This document shows, one piece after another, positions 46,091 through 56,620 of a DNA stretch of 64,000 nt; positions within the stretch are counted from its first letter, which is position 1, and every line of letters begins with the position of its first letter. The stretch lies in NCBI GenBank assembly GCA_018806985.1, contig JADANN010000466.1, positions 1,302,001 through 1,366,000 on the forward strand. Reading direction: 5' to 3'. This stretch comes from Angiostrongylus vasorum. Lineage: Eukaryota > Nematoda > Chromadorea > Rhabditida > Metastrongylidae. A program made the position numbers and the translations under genes. Under the pieces are notes generated by a model, which was not told the origin of the DNA, did no database searches, and saw only the letters and a program-made list of their open reading frames with translations.

Positions 46091-46950
46091 AAGACGGGCG
46101 GTATTTTCGGCGAGCTAAGATTTCAATATTATAGCGATGAGGTGCATTTTAGTGGATCAATGAGGACAGTAAGTGATGAGTCATCTACGGAACACAGTCA
46201 GGCGGCTGGTCGTGGATAACGCTATGTAAGCAACGTGAAGTTTGAGCATCGATGGGTGCCACCATTGCCTAAGAGTCAAGGGCCAATATGATAATGGCTG
46301 GAAACTGATAAGCCTATAGCGGCTTAACAGAATACACAGCATAAGTTGGCCGCTCAGCGGCCTTGTACGCATGGCGTACCGTGTGGGAGGAATGGTACAT
46401 GCCACCGATGGCGTTGCAGACAGAACGCATTTTAGTATAGCCGCCGCTACTGACAACGCACCGCAGATCAACTGATAAACAATGAACAGTGACACTAGGA
46501 TGAGGATCAGGATGATGATGACGATACAATGAGCTGGTGGGAAACGTGACGTAGTGACGATGATGCGAAGTTAACGTACAATTCGCAACTGTCATTCAAT
46601 AATGATATGATGAGTCCAATGTACAGTAATGACTATGTGCAGTATGACTTAACAACTGCGATAATCTACATTGGTGACACACGAGATCAATACGGTACGG
46701 ATCTAGAAGGTGAACGAGCCCTGACAGGCGCGAACCAGGATAACAATTCACGAAGCTATTTATATGCTTCCGGAGAAGGCGGTATTTGGCATAGGTCCAG
46801 CATCATTACCGAAAACATCCGTCGGCTACCTCTCCATATCCTCTCAAAATCCTATGGTCAGCTGGCAGACGACAGCTCTCGCCAGTATCCTCATTCTCAT
46901 CTTGTTATTGTACGCACGATAACTTTTGGACAGTAATAACAAACAACAAG

Positions 46951-47042
46951 TTCGGATTCTAAGAATAGGTTTGCATAACAATACTGTTTACAGCGGTTCA
47001 GATTCTAAAAATAGATTTGCATAACAATGCTGTTTACAGCGA
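46951..47042. repeat. 46-bp direct duplication
   Basis: Two adjacent 46-bp copies (46951-46996 and 46997-47042) beginning 'ttcggattctaagaatagg' and 'ttcagattctaaaaatag', with only a few differences. It lies near the right end of the insertion. Confidence 0.85.
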
Positions 47043-47308
47043 TCAAAGTTCCTTAGGATGGGACCAAGATATTTACGTTCTACGACATTTGCTAGGTAAC
47101 TTGAGAAAAACGGATATGACACTTATTTCCGAAACATACAGTCATACAAGGATAGAAATAGATATAGAAGAAAAATAGTAACTATTCTGGAATAGCTGCT
47201 ATATACTGAAAGTGCGAATTCCCAAGTTGGAGTAAAAGGGAGGCCCTTTTCCAAAAGAACTTCTCAGAATTTGTGAACACAATTGCATTTTAATCGACAA
47301 AACTACTT

Positions 47309-47381
47309 GCCGCCAGCAGGGGTCGAACCTGCGACCTTGGGCTTATTAGACCCACGCTCTAACCGACTGAGCTATGGCGGC
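47309..47381 (-). tRNA. tRNA-Ile(AAT), canonical copy
   Basis: This is the only fully canonical cloverleaf in the array. All 7 acceptor, 4 D-stem, 5 anticodon-stem (one G-U) and 5 T-stem pairs form. The loop CTAATAA gives anticodon AAT. A box TAGCTCAGTCGG and B box GGTTCGACCCC are intact. TTTT follows 8 nt after the gene. It should decode AUU, and AUC/AUA after A34 is converted to inosine. It lies on the far side of the 1.64-kb insertion. Confidence 0.93.
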
Positions 47382-47597
47382 TGCTATTTCGAGAACAGAG
47401 CAGGCAGAGTATCGCCCACGTTCAATTTCAAGTGCTTCTGAAATACCAATTGCTGGACAACGTTTGTCTTTCGCGCCATTATATTTAGGTCTACTGAAAG
47501 TGCGAATTCCCAAGTTGGAGTAGAAAGGGAGGCCCTTTTCCAAAAGAACTTCTCAGAATTTGTGAACACAATTGCAGTTTATTCGACAAAGCTACTT

Positions 47598-47670
47598 GCC
47601 GCCTGCAGAGGTCGAAACTGCGACCTTGGGCTTATTAGACCCACGCTCCAACCGACTGAGCTATGGCGGC
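47598..47670 (-). tRNA. tRNA-Ile(AAT), right-edge copy with mutations
   Basis: 73 nt. G53 becomes T in the T stem, one acceptor pair is lost (A against A) and the D loop reads GGTTGG. Anticodon intact. Probably impaired. Confidence 0.6.
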
Positions 47671-47894
47671 TCGGTTTTCGAGAGCAGGCAGACTATCGCC
47701 CACGTTCAATTTCACGTGCTTCTGAAATACCAACTGCGGACAACGTTGTCTTTCGCGCCATTATACTTGAGCCTACTGAAGGTGCGAACCCCATTGTTGG
47801 AGTAAAAAGCAGTTGGAGGTCCTGTTAGAAGAGAATTTCTCGGAACGTGTGAACTTTAATCGACAAAAGGGCCGCCAGCAGGGGGTGTATGCTT

Positions 47895-47987
47895 TATAAT
47901 AACCTCGCGATTGCTGAGCAAGAAAGCGATGCATTCATATTCCAATGCCGAGGTTAATAGAAAGTCGATCCTGGGAACTGTTACCTT
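47895..47987 (+). repeat. Penelope-like element terminal remnant
   Basis: 'aacctcgcgattgctgagc' through 'gttaatagaaagtcgatcc' and 'tgggaactgttac' match the right terminus of the element at 48101-49839. The fragment abuts the last, truncated array unit. Confidence 0.65.
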
Positions 47988-48186
47988 AGCATCGCGCCGT
48001 CCAAGTGTCCAAATAGATTAAAAAGACACCAAATCAATATTTCTTTTGCTATTCCAGATTATTACTTTTTAGCTAGTCGCATAATGAAGTCTGATCATTT
48101 TGCGTCGTTTTCTTGTTCAGCAATCGCGAGGTTGTTAAACAGCATACATTAACTTCCATAGAAAAAACACAATACAATACAACAAT

Positions 48187-48222
48187 AGCTGACGTTTCGG
48201 CAGTATCGCCTTCTTCAGAGCC
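48187..48222 (-). ncRNA. hammerhead ribozyme motif (PLE A, left arm)
   Basis: In reverse: GGCT, CTGAAGA, GGC-GATACT-GCC hairpin, GAAACGTC, AGCT. The flanking GGCT and AGCT strands pair as stem I, and stem III is the short palindrome ACGT. Cleavage is expected after GTC. Confidence 0.7.
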
Positions 48223-48479
48223 TGGAAGGGTATACTGACATACAATTTACTAGGCCAAACGCTTCAATGACCCTTACAAAAAGACGAAAAACTCTATGGT
48301 AATTACATGGTGAACAGCTTTTCGAAAAAAATTCACCGCTTTTTTTACGTGCCTTCTAACGAGGAAGATTAGAACAGCTGATTATAGTCGCATAAGGTTG
48401 ATGACTGCACCATCCCACATCAGAAATTGATGCGAACATACGGGGTCAGGTCGCGTATGACCTCTGGGCATTCATCCCT

Positions 48480-49320
48480 GCTATTCATTGTAGAGTTTTT
48501 GGCATTTATCCAAAAAAGCCTCAAGAAGTTTTCGCGCTGGTGTTTTTGTCTCCTGCGCAAGGATATTGACTTTTACTTCAAAATCGTCCCCGTTATGTTT
48601 TTGTATCCTATGCGTGCCTATTGGGTACTTTGTCTTAGTTTTCGTTTGCCATCTAGGTGTTCTTTTATACGGATACACAAAGGTCTACCCGTTTCGCCAA
48701 TATATTCATTTCCGCAATTATTACAAGAGATCAGGTATATCGTACCTGAACTCACGCAATCACTGTCCCCTGCCGTAAGGGCAAGTTACGCAATTTGTTG
48801 TTTCACATAGACGGTCATACAGGTGGTTACGAACTAACTGACGACGTAGAGTAACCGGTGGTATTTCAACTGTCGCTAGCGATTCCTCTAGACCTGCTCT
48901 TCTTAAGCATCGTTTAATAGCCACGCTTACTTCATCGCATATAAAGGGCAACATAAACGGGACTTTCTTTTCGTCAACTGTTTCGCTTGGGCGCGTCGCT
49001 CTCCTTCTAAACTTATCTCGTGGGGGTTACTATTTCGTAGCCATTGGAGATGGCTATTTGCCGAGCCAAGTCGCGCGATTATTCCTTTAGTTCGCTGGTT
49101 GTGCACAGAGAGGTGGCTGTTCGGAACATGTTTCTCGCAAGCACCCTTTTTGTGTGTGAAGGGTGGGAAGAAAAGAAATGAACGAGGATGTTCTTGTTAC
49201 TTGGCTTTCGGTACCACTTTGTCATGTAACCGCTACTTGATAGGTTTATTTGAACCTTTGAAAGCGGAAGCCAGTTTTTTCTGGGTTTCTCCCGGGTGAA
49301 CTTTATGTACTCAGACTCGA
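48480..49320 (-). pseudogene. PLE reverse transcriptase tail and GIY-YIG endonuclease remnant (copy A)
   Basis: In reverse the frames encode SEYIKFTREKPRKNWLPL and WYRKPSNKNILVHF (end of the PLE reverse transcriptase), then a linker with EIPPVTLRRQLVRN. A Cys-rich CVTCPYG stretch and the GIY-YIG signature IYLISCNNC..EYIGETGRPL follow. A stop and frameshifts divide the reading frame into at least three pieces, so no intact protein is made. GIY-YIG plus this RT is specific to PLEs. Confidence 0.7.
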
Positions 49321-49674
49321 AAGTCAATATCTTTGCGCAGGAGACTAAAACACTAGCGCGAAAACTTGAGGCTTTCTGGATAAGTGCCAAAAACCCCTAC
49401 AATGAATAGCAGGGATGAATGCCCAGAGGCCATAAGCGACCTGACCCCCGTATGTTCGCATCAATTTCTGATGTGGGATGGTGCAGTCATCAACCTTATG
49501 CGACTATAATCGGCTGTTCTAACCTTCCTCATTGCAAGTTAAAACGTAAACGTAAAAAGCGGTGGGTTTTTTCGAGAAGCTGTTGATCGTGTAATTACCA
49601 TAGAGCTTTTCGTCTTTTTGTAAGTGTTATTGAAGCGTTTGGCCTAGTAAATTGTATATCAGTATACCCTTGCA

Positions 49675-49710
49675 GGCTCTGAAGAAGGCGATACTGCCGA
49701 AACGTCAGCT
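49675..49710 (+). ncRNA. hammerhead ribozyme motif (PLE A, right arm)
   Basis: Plus-strand counterpart of 48187-48222 with the same core. The two lie in opposite orientation about 1.5 kb apart. Confidence 0.7.
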
Positions 49711-49880
49711 ACTGTTGTATTGTATTGCGTTTTTTCAGTGGAAGTAAATGTATGCTGGTTAACAACCTCGCGATTGCTGAACAAGAAAACGACGCATTCA
49801 TATTCTAATGCCGAGGTTAATAGAAAGTCGATCCTGGAATCTGATCATTTGCGTAATATCACCGAGTTTTTATCCTTTAT

Positions 49881-51493
49881 TTAACATTTTTCACTATCTA
49901 CAGCTGAATGGATGTCCAAGGTCACAAATGTCATATTGTAGACACCGTTGATCTTCGATTTAGGAATCTCGTATTCTGAGACTCTCTTGCACTTCTGAAA
50001 TATGAACTTCATCAGAAAAATTACCATTGAAACACGCATTAGAATGAGATTAAGCAATTGGAAAATATATCCAGGTGTGGATGACTCTTAGAAAAGGCTC
50101 GATGGAACCGAATTCGTCCTGACCTCCTTTCACAAGGAATTCGCCTTCACTAGATGAGGACACTGATGCAAGCAGATCGTTAGGATCGACTAAAAACTTA
50201 GACTTAACTGAAAATTGTTTCAAAAACTTAGAATTTATCGTAACAAAGGCACAATTCAAATCTTTCATCAAGTTTTTTTCTATTCAATTTTGGAGATGCC
50301 AATCGTTTACCACCCCATCGCTGGTAGGATGTGTTCTAATGACCCGAATTGCGATGTGCAACGAGGGTTCATCGAGCGAACAAGTCGTGCGAGTCGACAC
50401 TGTCTTCGGCATTTCTTATAGGAAACCTAGCTGAGGGTAGCCCCATATCAAGACAACGCAGGGATAACTATTCACGGCAAGCTTTTCGCTATGAATAGTG
50501 GGAAAGGAGTCATACTACAAGTCCTGTGCTCTTCATGTCCCTGGGTGAAGAGACGGAGCTCGATGAGCTCTGTTGGTAAACGATGATTGGCGGGACTGCA
50601 AATGACGAGTAGAATATTGAAAGCATTCGCTTTTTATGAATCGTCTATGGTTCACACGTTTCTGAACTTAACAACTCCGCCTCTCAACGTTGACACCCAT
50701 ATCTCAGCTGCTAATGAATTTCGTTATGGAAATAAAAACCGTCAGAGTCAACAGATTTCTTGAAACAAGAAAGCAGCTCCTCTAATATAGCATGGCGGAA
50801 CTCATATTTTTTTAGAGCATGTAAACCCTTTTCCTTCCACTTTTTATTTGTCAGACCGCGTATCTCGAACAGTCATGCGAACGAACGAACGGGATTTTGG
50901 TGACCGATGGCGCAGTGACGCTTTCGATTGGTGTTTGTTGTCGTCGCGCCTATGTAGAAGTCTTTCGAACGTTAAGCACTATGGATTTTTAAGAAATCTG
51001 GATTTAATTCAGAACAAATTTAATGTGGAAGCGACACTTTAGAAAAATTGTGTGTACATATTATATCGATTTAGCTTCCTTCTTTCAAAAAGGGTCTAGT
51101 ACTAATTTGTAAGCCGCAGAGAATCAAAGATGGAAGGCCGGCTTTAAGCTGAGCTGGTGATCAAACCACTCACCCCGCGTGTTCAACAAAACATTACTAA
51201 CTACTGTGCTACACGTCCCATCCCATTGTCAACGATTCGAAAAATTACGCGCTTTTTTCGAAATGGCCTCCATTGTAGCAAACGACCTAACGAACTTAAC
51301 TATTAATTATTTTACAAAAAAAAATGATAGCGAGCAGAATCGTATACTCACGTGTGTCCCTTTCCCATAGCTCCACTGTCACACCACCTAGTCGTTTTTT
51401 GTTACAAATAGTAGTGCCCTTTACAGTGATACTTTGCATTTTTGCGTTAACCACAACAAGCACACACCCGAACAAGAGACACACAGTCTTCAT
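49881..51493 (-). CDS. transthyretin-like (TTL) secreted protein, one splice site unclear
   Basis: A nematode TTL family protein, extracellular. Exon 1 (51493-51352) has a signal peptide ([14 protein letters not shown]), then the first strand [12 protein letters not shown] and VELWERDT. Exon 2 starts at 50189, joins in phase and continues [34 protein letters not shown]. Exon 3 (49994-49881, TAA) gives [15 protein letters not shown] and the C-terminus. DxNDLL and EIPKSKI are family hallmarks. Exon 2 lacks a clear GT donor. The family's IxHxC is read as IHTW at 50080-50071, and the only nearby GT (after 50086) would remove VIH. Either the donor is unusual, or the gene is damaged or mis-sequenced here. 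An AATAAA-like AAATAAA overlaps the stop codon. Confidence 0.78.
50300..50470 (+). repeat. fragment of repeat-D in the TTL intron 1
   Basis: 'cgtttaccaccccatcgctgg', 'cgatgtgcaacgagggttcat' and 'aaacctagctgaggg' parallel the start of the 34150 copy. Confidence 0.4.
51090..51218 (-). repeat. partial SINE-A copy
   Basis: The reverse-strand head 'gggacgtgtagcacagtagttagtaatg' and the 'tagtactaatttgtaagcc' core remain. The tail side is missing. It lies in TTL intron 1. Confidence 0.45.
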
Positions 51494-52213
51494 CTGAAAA
51501 CTAAAATGAGTGAGCCATTGGACAGCAACAGTGATTTATCATGATCATGCTGAAAATAACAAGTTTATAAAGTTCGATAGACACGTTGAATTTCCAAAAG
51601 AAAATTTTTTCTACATAGAAGGTAAACGAAGAAAAATCTATCCTTAGCTAACGGTCTAGAGAATCCACTCACTTAGTTCACCCTTGAATGATGCTCAATA
51701 CTAAATCTATTTGGAACGATTTCATCAGATAAGGTAAGAACAAAAATGCACGTTGGAAATTTTTCTTCAGAAAAGGGAACTTTACACTAAAACTTTGAAC
51801 GTGACGAAGATGCTTCAAAAGCCAGTGACTGCAATAATTCTTTTGAGAATGAACTGTCATTCTTTTCTGTTCGACGGTGTTTATAGGCATCATTCACAAT
51901 ATCAACCCCAAACTGGTTTCGTAAAGGTCATAACGGGTAGCGACCGCCTTTCGTCTTTAGCAGTTTAGATAGGTGGAATGACAAGGAAAATCCTTTGTGT
52001 ATGCCTAGAATATGAAATAACCTCGAAACGATCTTAAAGACTCCTTCTACATATTTCAACGTGATATGAATGTGTTTGGAACAAAGGTTTTTTTTGGGAG
52101 GAAAAAAAATTGACAGGAAAAACTTGCCCCTTATGCGAGAAAAACGAAAAAACCAGCGACAGTGAAGCCATCTTTAAATTAAAAAGACTGTGTAGACCTA
52201 TGACGACAAATAT

Positions 52214-52492
52214 TTAATGCCTGCATGACGACCTACATGTCCTAGATGAGGAACCACTTTGTCCAGTGAAATGCTCCGGATACTTCAGACCCACGAACGA
52301 TGCCGTCGAACGGTTTCCTAGGAAAAGAAGATGTTGAGTCATTCGGTTTCCTATATCGTGTTTGAGCAGTCTTTTAATTGCAGAGCTTGTTGACGTCATA
52401 GGCATGCTGTCGTCCTGAAAGGGTCGTAGGCACAATGCAAAAAAAACTCTCTCGGACTCATGAAGACTAGCAACTGCTTTTGGTGACAACAT
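52214..52492 (-). other. open frame of unknown status
   Basis: A 92-codon frame on the minus strand with an internal CCTTTCAG splice-acceptor-like site and a Ser/Thr-rich stretch. No motif was recognised and no partner exon found. It could be an exon of an upstream gene of the TTL locus or chance. Confidence 0.15.
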
Positions 52493-52654
52493 AAAGACGC
52501 CCTAGCATAACTACCTTCAGTTTCCCAAGACACTGCCATCTCTGTTTCTAAGCAAAGTCACATTCGACCGATGTTCAACACTTGACTTGAATAAGGAGAG
52601 TAGATAATGAACTCCGAAGTTGTAGCAAAATTCACAATCCAACTCAATCAATCG

Positions 52655-52740
52655 TGAATGAGAATGGAAAAAATTGGAAGAAATGCTGGGACCAGCACGA
52701 GACGTGAAGATAAGTCATCTCAGTAACTATAAGTAAGTCA
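52655..52740 (+). repeat. SINE-C tail fragment
   Basis: 'gaagaaatgctgggaccagcac' and 'gacgtgaagataagtcat' match the 3' part of SINE-C only. Confidence 0.4.
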
Positions 52741-53149
52741 CCATGCTGTTTTCATTATATGCCTTGCTAAGCAATTCTACGAACAGCAAGCCGTTACTGG
52801 CTTATATACATACAGCGTCAGTCCTGACATTTCATGTCAATCCTAACATTTCTTCTATTCTTTTCCTTGGTTGGAAATCACCAGCTATCACTGTGGTCGG
52901 CATCGTGCCTGTGTTTGACTGCAGCCTGAACATTTGCTGTGCTCTATCTTCACTGACCTTTCGAGTGCTGGTTGAACATGGCTTAACTAGAACCTCGGGA
53001 TAGCCTTGCTAAAGTGTCCCTAGCTCTTAACAATCAGCAATCAATATCCCCCTGTCGATAGGAAGAAAGTCTGCTACGCTGGATTCTTAAAGGATCAAAA
53101 TGATTAAATCGATTTATTGACTGATTATTTGAAGACGATATAACAGCCG

Positions 53150-53525
53150 AGAGGTTCGTTTAGAGAAGTGGTAGCGATGTTGTTCATCGCTTGTAAAGTG
53201 TTGTCGACCTCACACTTGGCCGCTCAGGTCTCAAATCTCTGCAGGTGCGGGAGCACGGCACCAGACTCATCTGGTATTAGCTAAGTCTCTCCAGTTAACG
53301 TGGTGACGATTAGCACTGCTTTCTCAAGATTCCAAGAAGAATCGTGTGGACCAGAAATCAACGACATCTGCAAAGAAGACAAAAAATCGTCGAGCAGCAA
53401 CCGAAGTCAGAGGCAAAAACTTCCAAGACTTTCGTGGATGACGAGTACGAGGAAACGTGTCGAATGTAAGAAATAGTGAGATCCACACAATGGTTGTGAT
53501 GTCTGACCATCTAAAACAAAGTGAC
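53150..53525 (+). repeat. SINE-C copy
   Basis: Diverged head ('agaagtggtagcgatgttg'), then 'caccagactcatctggtat', 'tcgagcagcaaccgaagtc' and 'gacgagtacgaggaaacg' in family order. Confidence 0.55.
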
Positions 53526-54221
53526 GACGGAATACTCTCGTTTTGAACTATAAATGTAAGCATTATAACGGACCTATTCCTTCAGAATGAAATCACCCGC
53601 TACCTCTTCGTATAGAAATTCTAGCTTCTCATCAATTTATTGAAAGCAGTTTAAGATTGTTTAGCCTCCTCATCATTGTTTCGCTGTTATCGTTGGAATT
53701 GGAGCTCTCCAGTGCAATATTTCTTCGTCAAAGCTGTTCACCCGAAAATGCAGTTCCCGCAAGCAGTACTAAGAACATGCAACAGCATACAAGAGTCGCT
53801 TCTCCGACATTCTTTTCTTCGACCACATCGCCGTAATCGCGACATCTTGTGGACAAGTGATTGTCGACATGCCTATCGAAAAAAAGGGAAAAAAGTTTGG
53901 TTATCCAAATAATTGAATGGTCAGTGAACTTCTGGGAAAAAAGCTGTGTGAAAGAGTCTGAAAATCCACAGATGTTATGAGTCTCTTTCAGAACTCTAAA
54001 AAAGCAGTGACTCATGCGCCCTCATCTATCTATTCGAACACAATCAACTTCATTTGTGTGTCACGCTACCAAAAAACTGAAAAAGATAGCTGTGCGAGGG
54101 AGTGAAAATGATCAGCAAACATTTTGGAATAGATACCGCAAAAAGAGAAGACCCCGTGAAGTCGTAGACCAATACGACGGCCATATTCGACGTCCTTCTG
54201 AAGCATTTATGTAAGAGGAAC

Positions 54222-54835
54222 TTACTCAACTATCACCTGTATCACCTGTAGTCCCGTTGATCGTCGAGGGACTCGAGCGGGCGTCAGTAAGTCTTCCATT
54301 TTTCCCTGTCGCGTGCAAGAGTAGCCCAATGGGTTCTCACTCTAGGGACTCGTCGAGCATCATATCTTTCTTCAAGGCTCTTTGTGAAGAACTCTGACCA
54401 TCGGATCGGTGGTCTTCCTGCTTTACGTTTGACATCTCGGGGAATCCAGTCACTAACGGCTCTTGTCCATCGGTTGTCATTCATACGCATAACGTGTCCC
54501 GCCCACCTTGTCTTTGATTGTTTGGCGTACAGAACAGCATCTTTAATTTTTGATCGTCGACGCAGATCAGAGCTTCGGATCCCTTCCCTTACTTGTGTGG
54601 AACGGGATACTCCTAGCATCGCCCTTTCGACTGCGCGTTCGATAACGCTAAGTGACCTTTCATCCTGCTTACGCAGCGACCAAGTTTCCGACGCATGCGT
54701 TAGGGCAGGAAGTACCGTTGAGTCGAAAAAGGTGGGCACGGAGTCTGGTGTTCCTTCTTCTCTTCACTAAATCCTCGATGCTCTTGAGAGCTCCGCAAGC
54801 CGCTCCCTTCCTCTTGCTCAACTTTGAAGTTTTGT
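54222..54835 (-). mobile_element. RTE-type retrotransposon 3' end, 5' truncated
   Basis: In reverse, the C-terminal end of an RTE reverse transcriptase: KSIEDLVKRRRNTRLRAH, LPALTHASETWSLRKQDERS, TRWAGHVMRMNDNRWTRAV and KRKAGRPPIRWSEFF. An extra T in a T5 run (about 54730) shifts the frame, and the last tryptophan-like codon is a TGA. Downstream are AGGTGATAC/AGGTGATAG direct units, the short 3' repeat tail typical of RTE elements. It is a dead copy. Confidence 0.8.
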
Positions 54836-56620
54836 CGTTATCATGCTGATTTCTTGACTTACATAGGCGTAGGTGGAATATTAAGAAGTGTTCGTTCAGT
54901 TGAATGTGAATGAAGTATAAGAAACCTCATGAAAAAAAAATCCGTCCCTCATGGATCTAACCATATTAACTTTGAATGGCTAATTCGAAAACCTCGGCAG
55001 ACCCTTTTTTTTACTTTCTAAATTCCGACGTTTGTAATTTCAACGCATATCAGGAAAGAAAACGGTTCCATTTTCGCCTTATGCTTTCGACAGTCAAAAA
55101 GCATCTTCAACAAAAGCTATCGTGCAATTCTAAAAGTGCCGGTGGCAAACACTCGTCCTAGAACCTCCTGATATTACCCAAGAATCTAATAAAGTGGAAG
55201 ATTAGTCTGGTGCATATACATAACTTTTCAAACCGCCACTACTCGCCTTCAATCAAAATCGTCAACTCGCCGAGATCACCGAATGCCTCCATGGACATCG
55301 TTTCCGAGGTTTTCATCAACATATTCAAATTCATCGGTCCAACGACAAGTGATTTTGTTCGTTGACAATGCTACCCGACATTAGTATTTTGAACAACTAC
55401 TGCTATTGAATTGCAATCGCATTTTTTATTTACCAAGTATCGCGGTAATCAATGTTGAGAAGAAAGCTGATCGAAAAGCATTTGAAGGGAAAACAGCCGA
55501 AAAACTTGGATATTTCCATGGCCGGTTCACACATGCAAGGTGCCCCAACAGTTCCTCCTTTCGTTTCATTGCGTTGTAACAGTCTTCCGTGGAGCTGTTT
55601 GGCCTAATTTCTGCGTTCGATTGCTACCTGAAGGTTTGCCGCCTTCATCGGTTGGCAGCACTCCTCGACACTAGTTGGCAAACCAATTAAGAGAGATGTA
55701 ATGTGCCAGGTTTCCAGTAGATCAAACTATAAATATAAATATAATATAATGTCACACAAGGATAACGGAGTCCAAGTCATAAAATAATGTTTAGAAATTC
55801 CATGAATAAAGCATTATATCGAAGAAAAAATTGTGTAAACCTTGCCACTGCGACATCGAACAAATCATGGCGAAAAACCCTATCCCATTTCTGGTTTTCC
55901 CAGAAAGGCCTAGTCATAGGCTGTTTGAATGGAAAGTGATAAAACATGCCATACTTTGAAAAATTAGGAAAAAACAGGAAACATGGCGACCATGAGGCTC
56001 AGAACTTACTTGATATGCATAATTACTATATTTACAGTAAGTGTAGTGGGGACAATTTGCAAACTGTGCGTGAGAGGTGTAAGAATAATTGCTGGTCTTT
56101 TATGGCAGGGGTGCTAATAGAACGACGAAGAGGTCATGAACTCTTTCAATCCACCGTGTAATTGCCTTCGTCATTCATTAACTACTGTTTTGTAGTTTTG
56201 ATTCAATCAAAACACGGCCCCAAAATAAGATGAATGATTTTCGTTCTGATCAGATTCCAGTTCTTCTCATTTAGTGTATTTAATCCACCTTTTGACTCCT
56301 CCTTGACCAGGATTTCCTTTCGCTTGATTTCCAGTAGATCAAACTATAAACTATATATGTTGCAGATATTCTCAATACACTTTATTATCAAATTTCTTAT
56401 TTCTGCTCTTTCCTTTCCGCTATGGTGGTTAGGTGGTTTGTTCCCCCTTAATCAGAGCAAAGTTCATCGTTCATCGTAGAGGGGTGATGTTTTTGTTTAA
56501 AATACTCCATCACAACCACATGTAAGCAGTGTAATGTTTCAGCTAAATTTGACTTTCATTCTGATAAGAGATCAGTTTGGAATGACAAATTTTCTTGAAA
56601 AGTGTGATACTCTCAAAACA
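54836..56620. other. no recognisable gene
   Basis: Several short open frames, none with a known motif or phased borders. It separates the RTE remnant from the NVL-like fragment. Confidence 0.35.

Larger units (their letters stand above)
45560..47203. mobile_element. 1644-bp unidentified insertion in the tRNA array, 5-bp TSD
   Basis: The array spacer is interrupted after TACTG (45555-45559) and resumes with TACTG (47204-47208), as expected for a 5-bp target duplication. Both inner ends carry TAGCTGCTA in direct orientation (45565-45573 and 47193-47201). Inside are a 25-bp tandem repeat, a 46-bp duplication and only short open frames without known domains. A solo LTR or non-autonomous element is possible; the ends do not show a plain TG...CA. 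Strand unknown. Confidence 0.6.
39540..47893 (-). repeat. tandem array of ~287-bp units each with a tRNA-Ile(AAT) or derivative
   Basis: Spacings between successive tRNA copies are 283-290 bp from 40002 to 44879. Each unit holds the tRNA on the minus strand and a conserved spacer with 'ccaattgctggacaacgtt', 'ttatatttaggtctactg' and 'aaaagcacttctcag'. There are 22 tRNA-like copies, one unit that has lost its tRNA (45160-45170) and one truncated tRNA at the right edge (about 47868). The array is broken by an N gap and a 1644-bp insertion. Both strands give long open frames repeated unit after unit; these follow from the repetition and the tRNA sequence and are not treated as genes. Confidence 0.95.
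48101..49839 (-). mobile_element. Penelope-like element copy A, inverted ends, 11-bp TSD
   Basis: 1739 bp flanked by TCTGATCATTT at 48090-48100 and 49840-49850. Inverted arms of about 0.5 kb (about 48101-48590 and 49330-49839) each carry a hammerhead motif and part of the ORF 3' end. The core, read on the minus strand, holds the last part of the reverse transcriptase and the GIY-YIG endonuclease. The copy is 5' truncated, so it cannot move on its own. It is nearly identical to copy B at 59104-60831. Confidence 0.8.

Noticed and set aside
39540..47893. CRISPR-like or bacterial repeat array
   Set aside because: The units are about 287 bp with a tRNA in each and the spacers are themselves conserved; all context is eukaryotic.
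49099..49299. Plus-strand frames over the PLE cores (also 59637-59837 minus)
   Set aside because: They are the complement of the PLE reverse transcriptase tail and appear in both copies only because the element is duplicated.
54384..54849. 128- and 65-codon plus-strand frames opposite the RTE piece
   Set aside because: They are antisense to a well-recognised reverse transcriptase tail and have no motif of their own.
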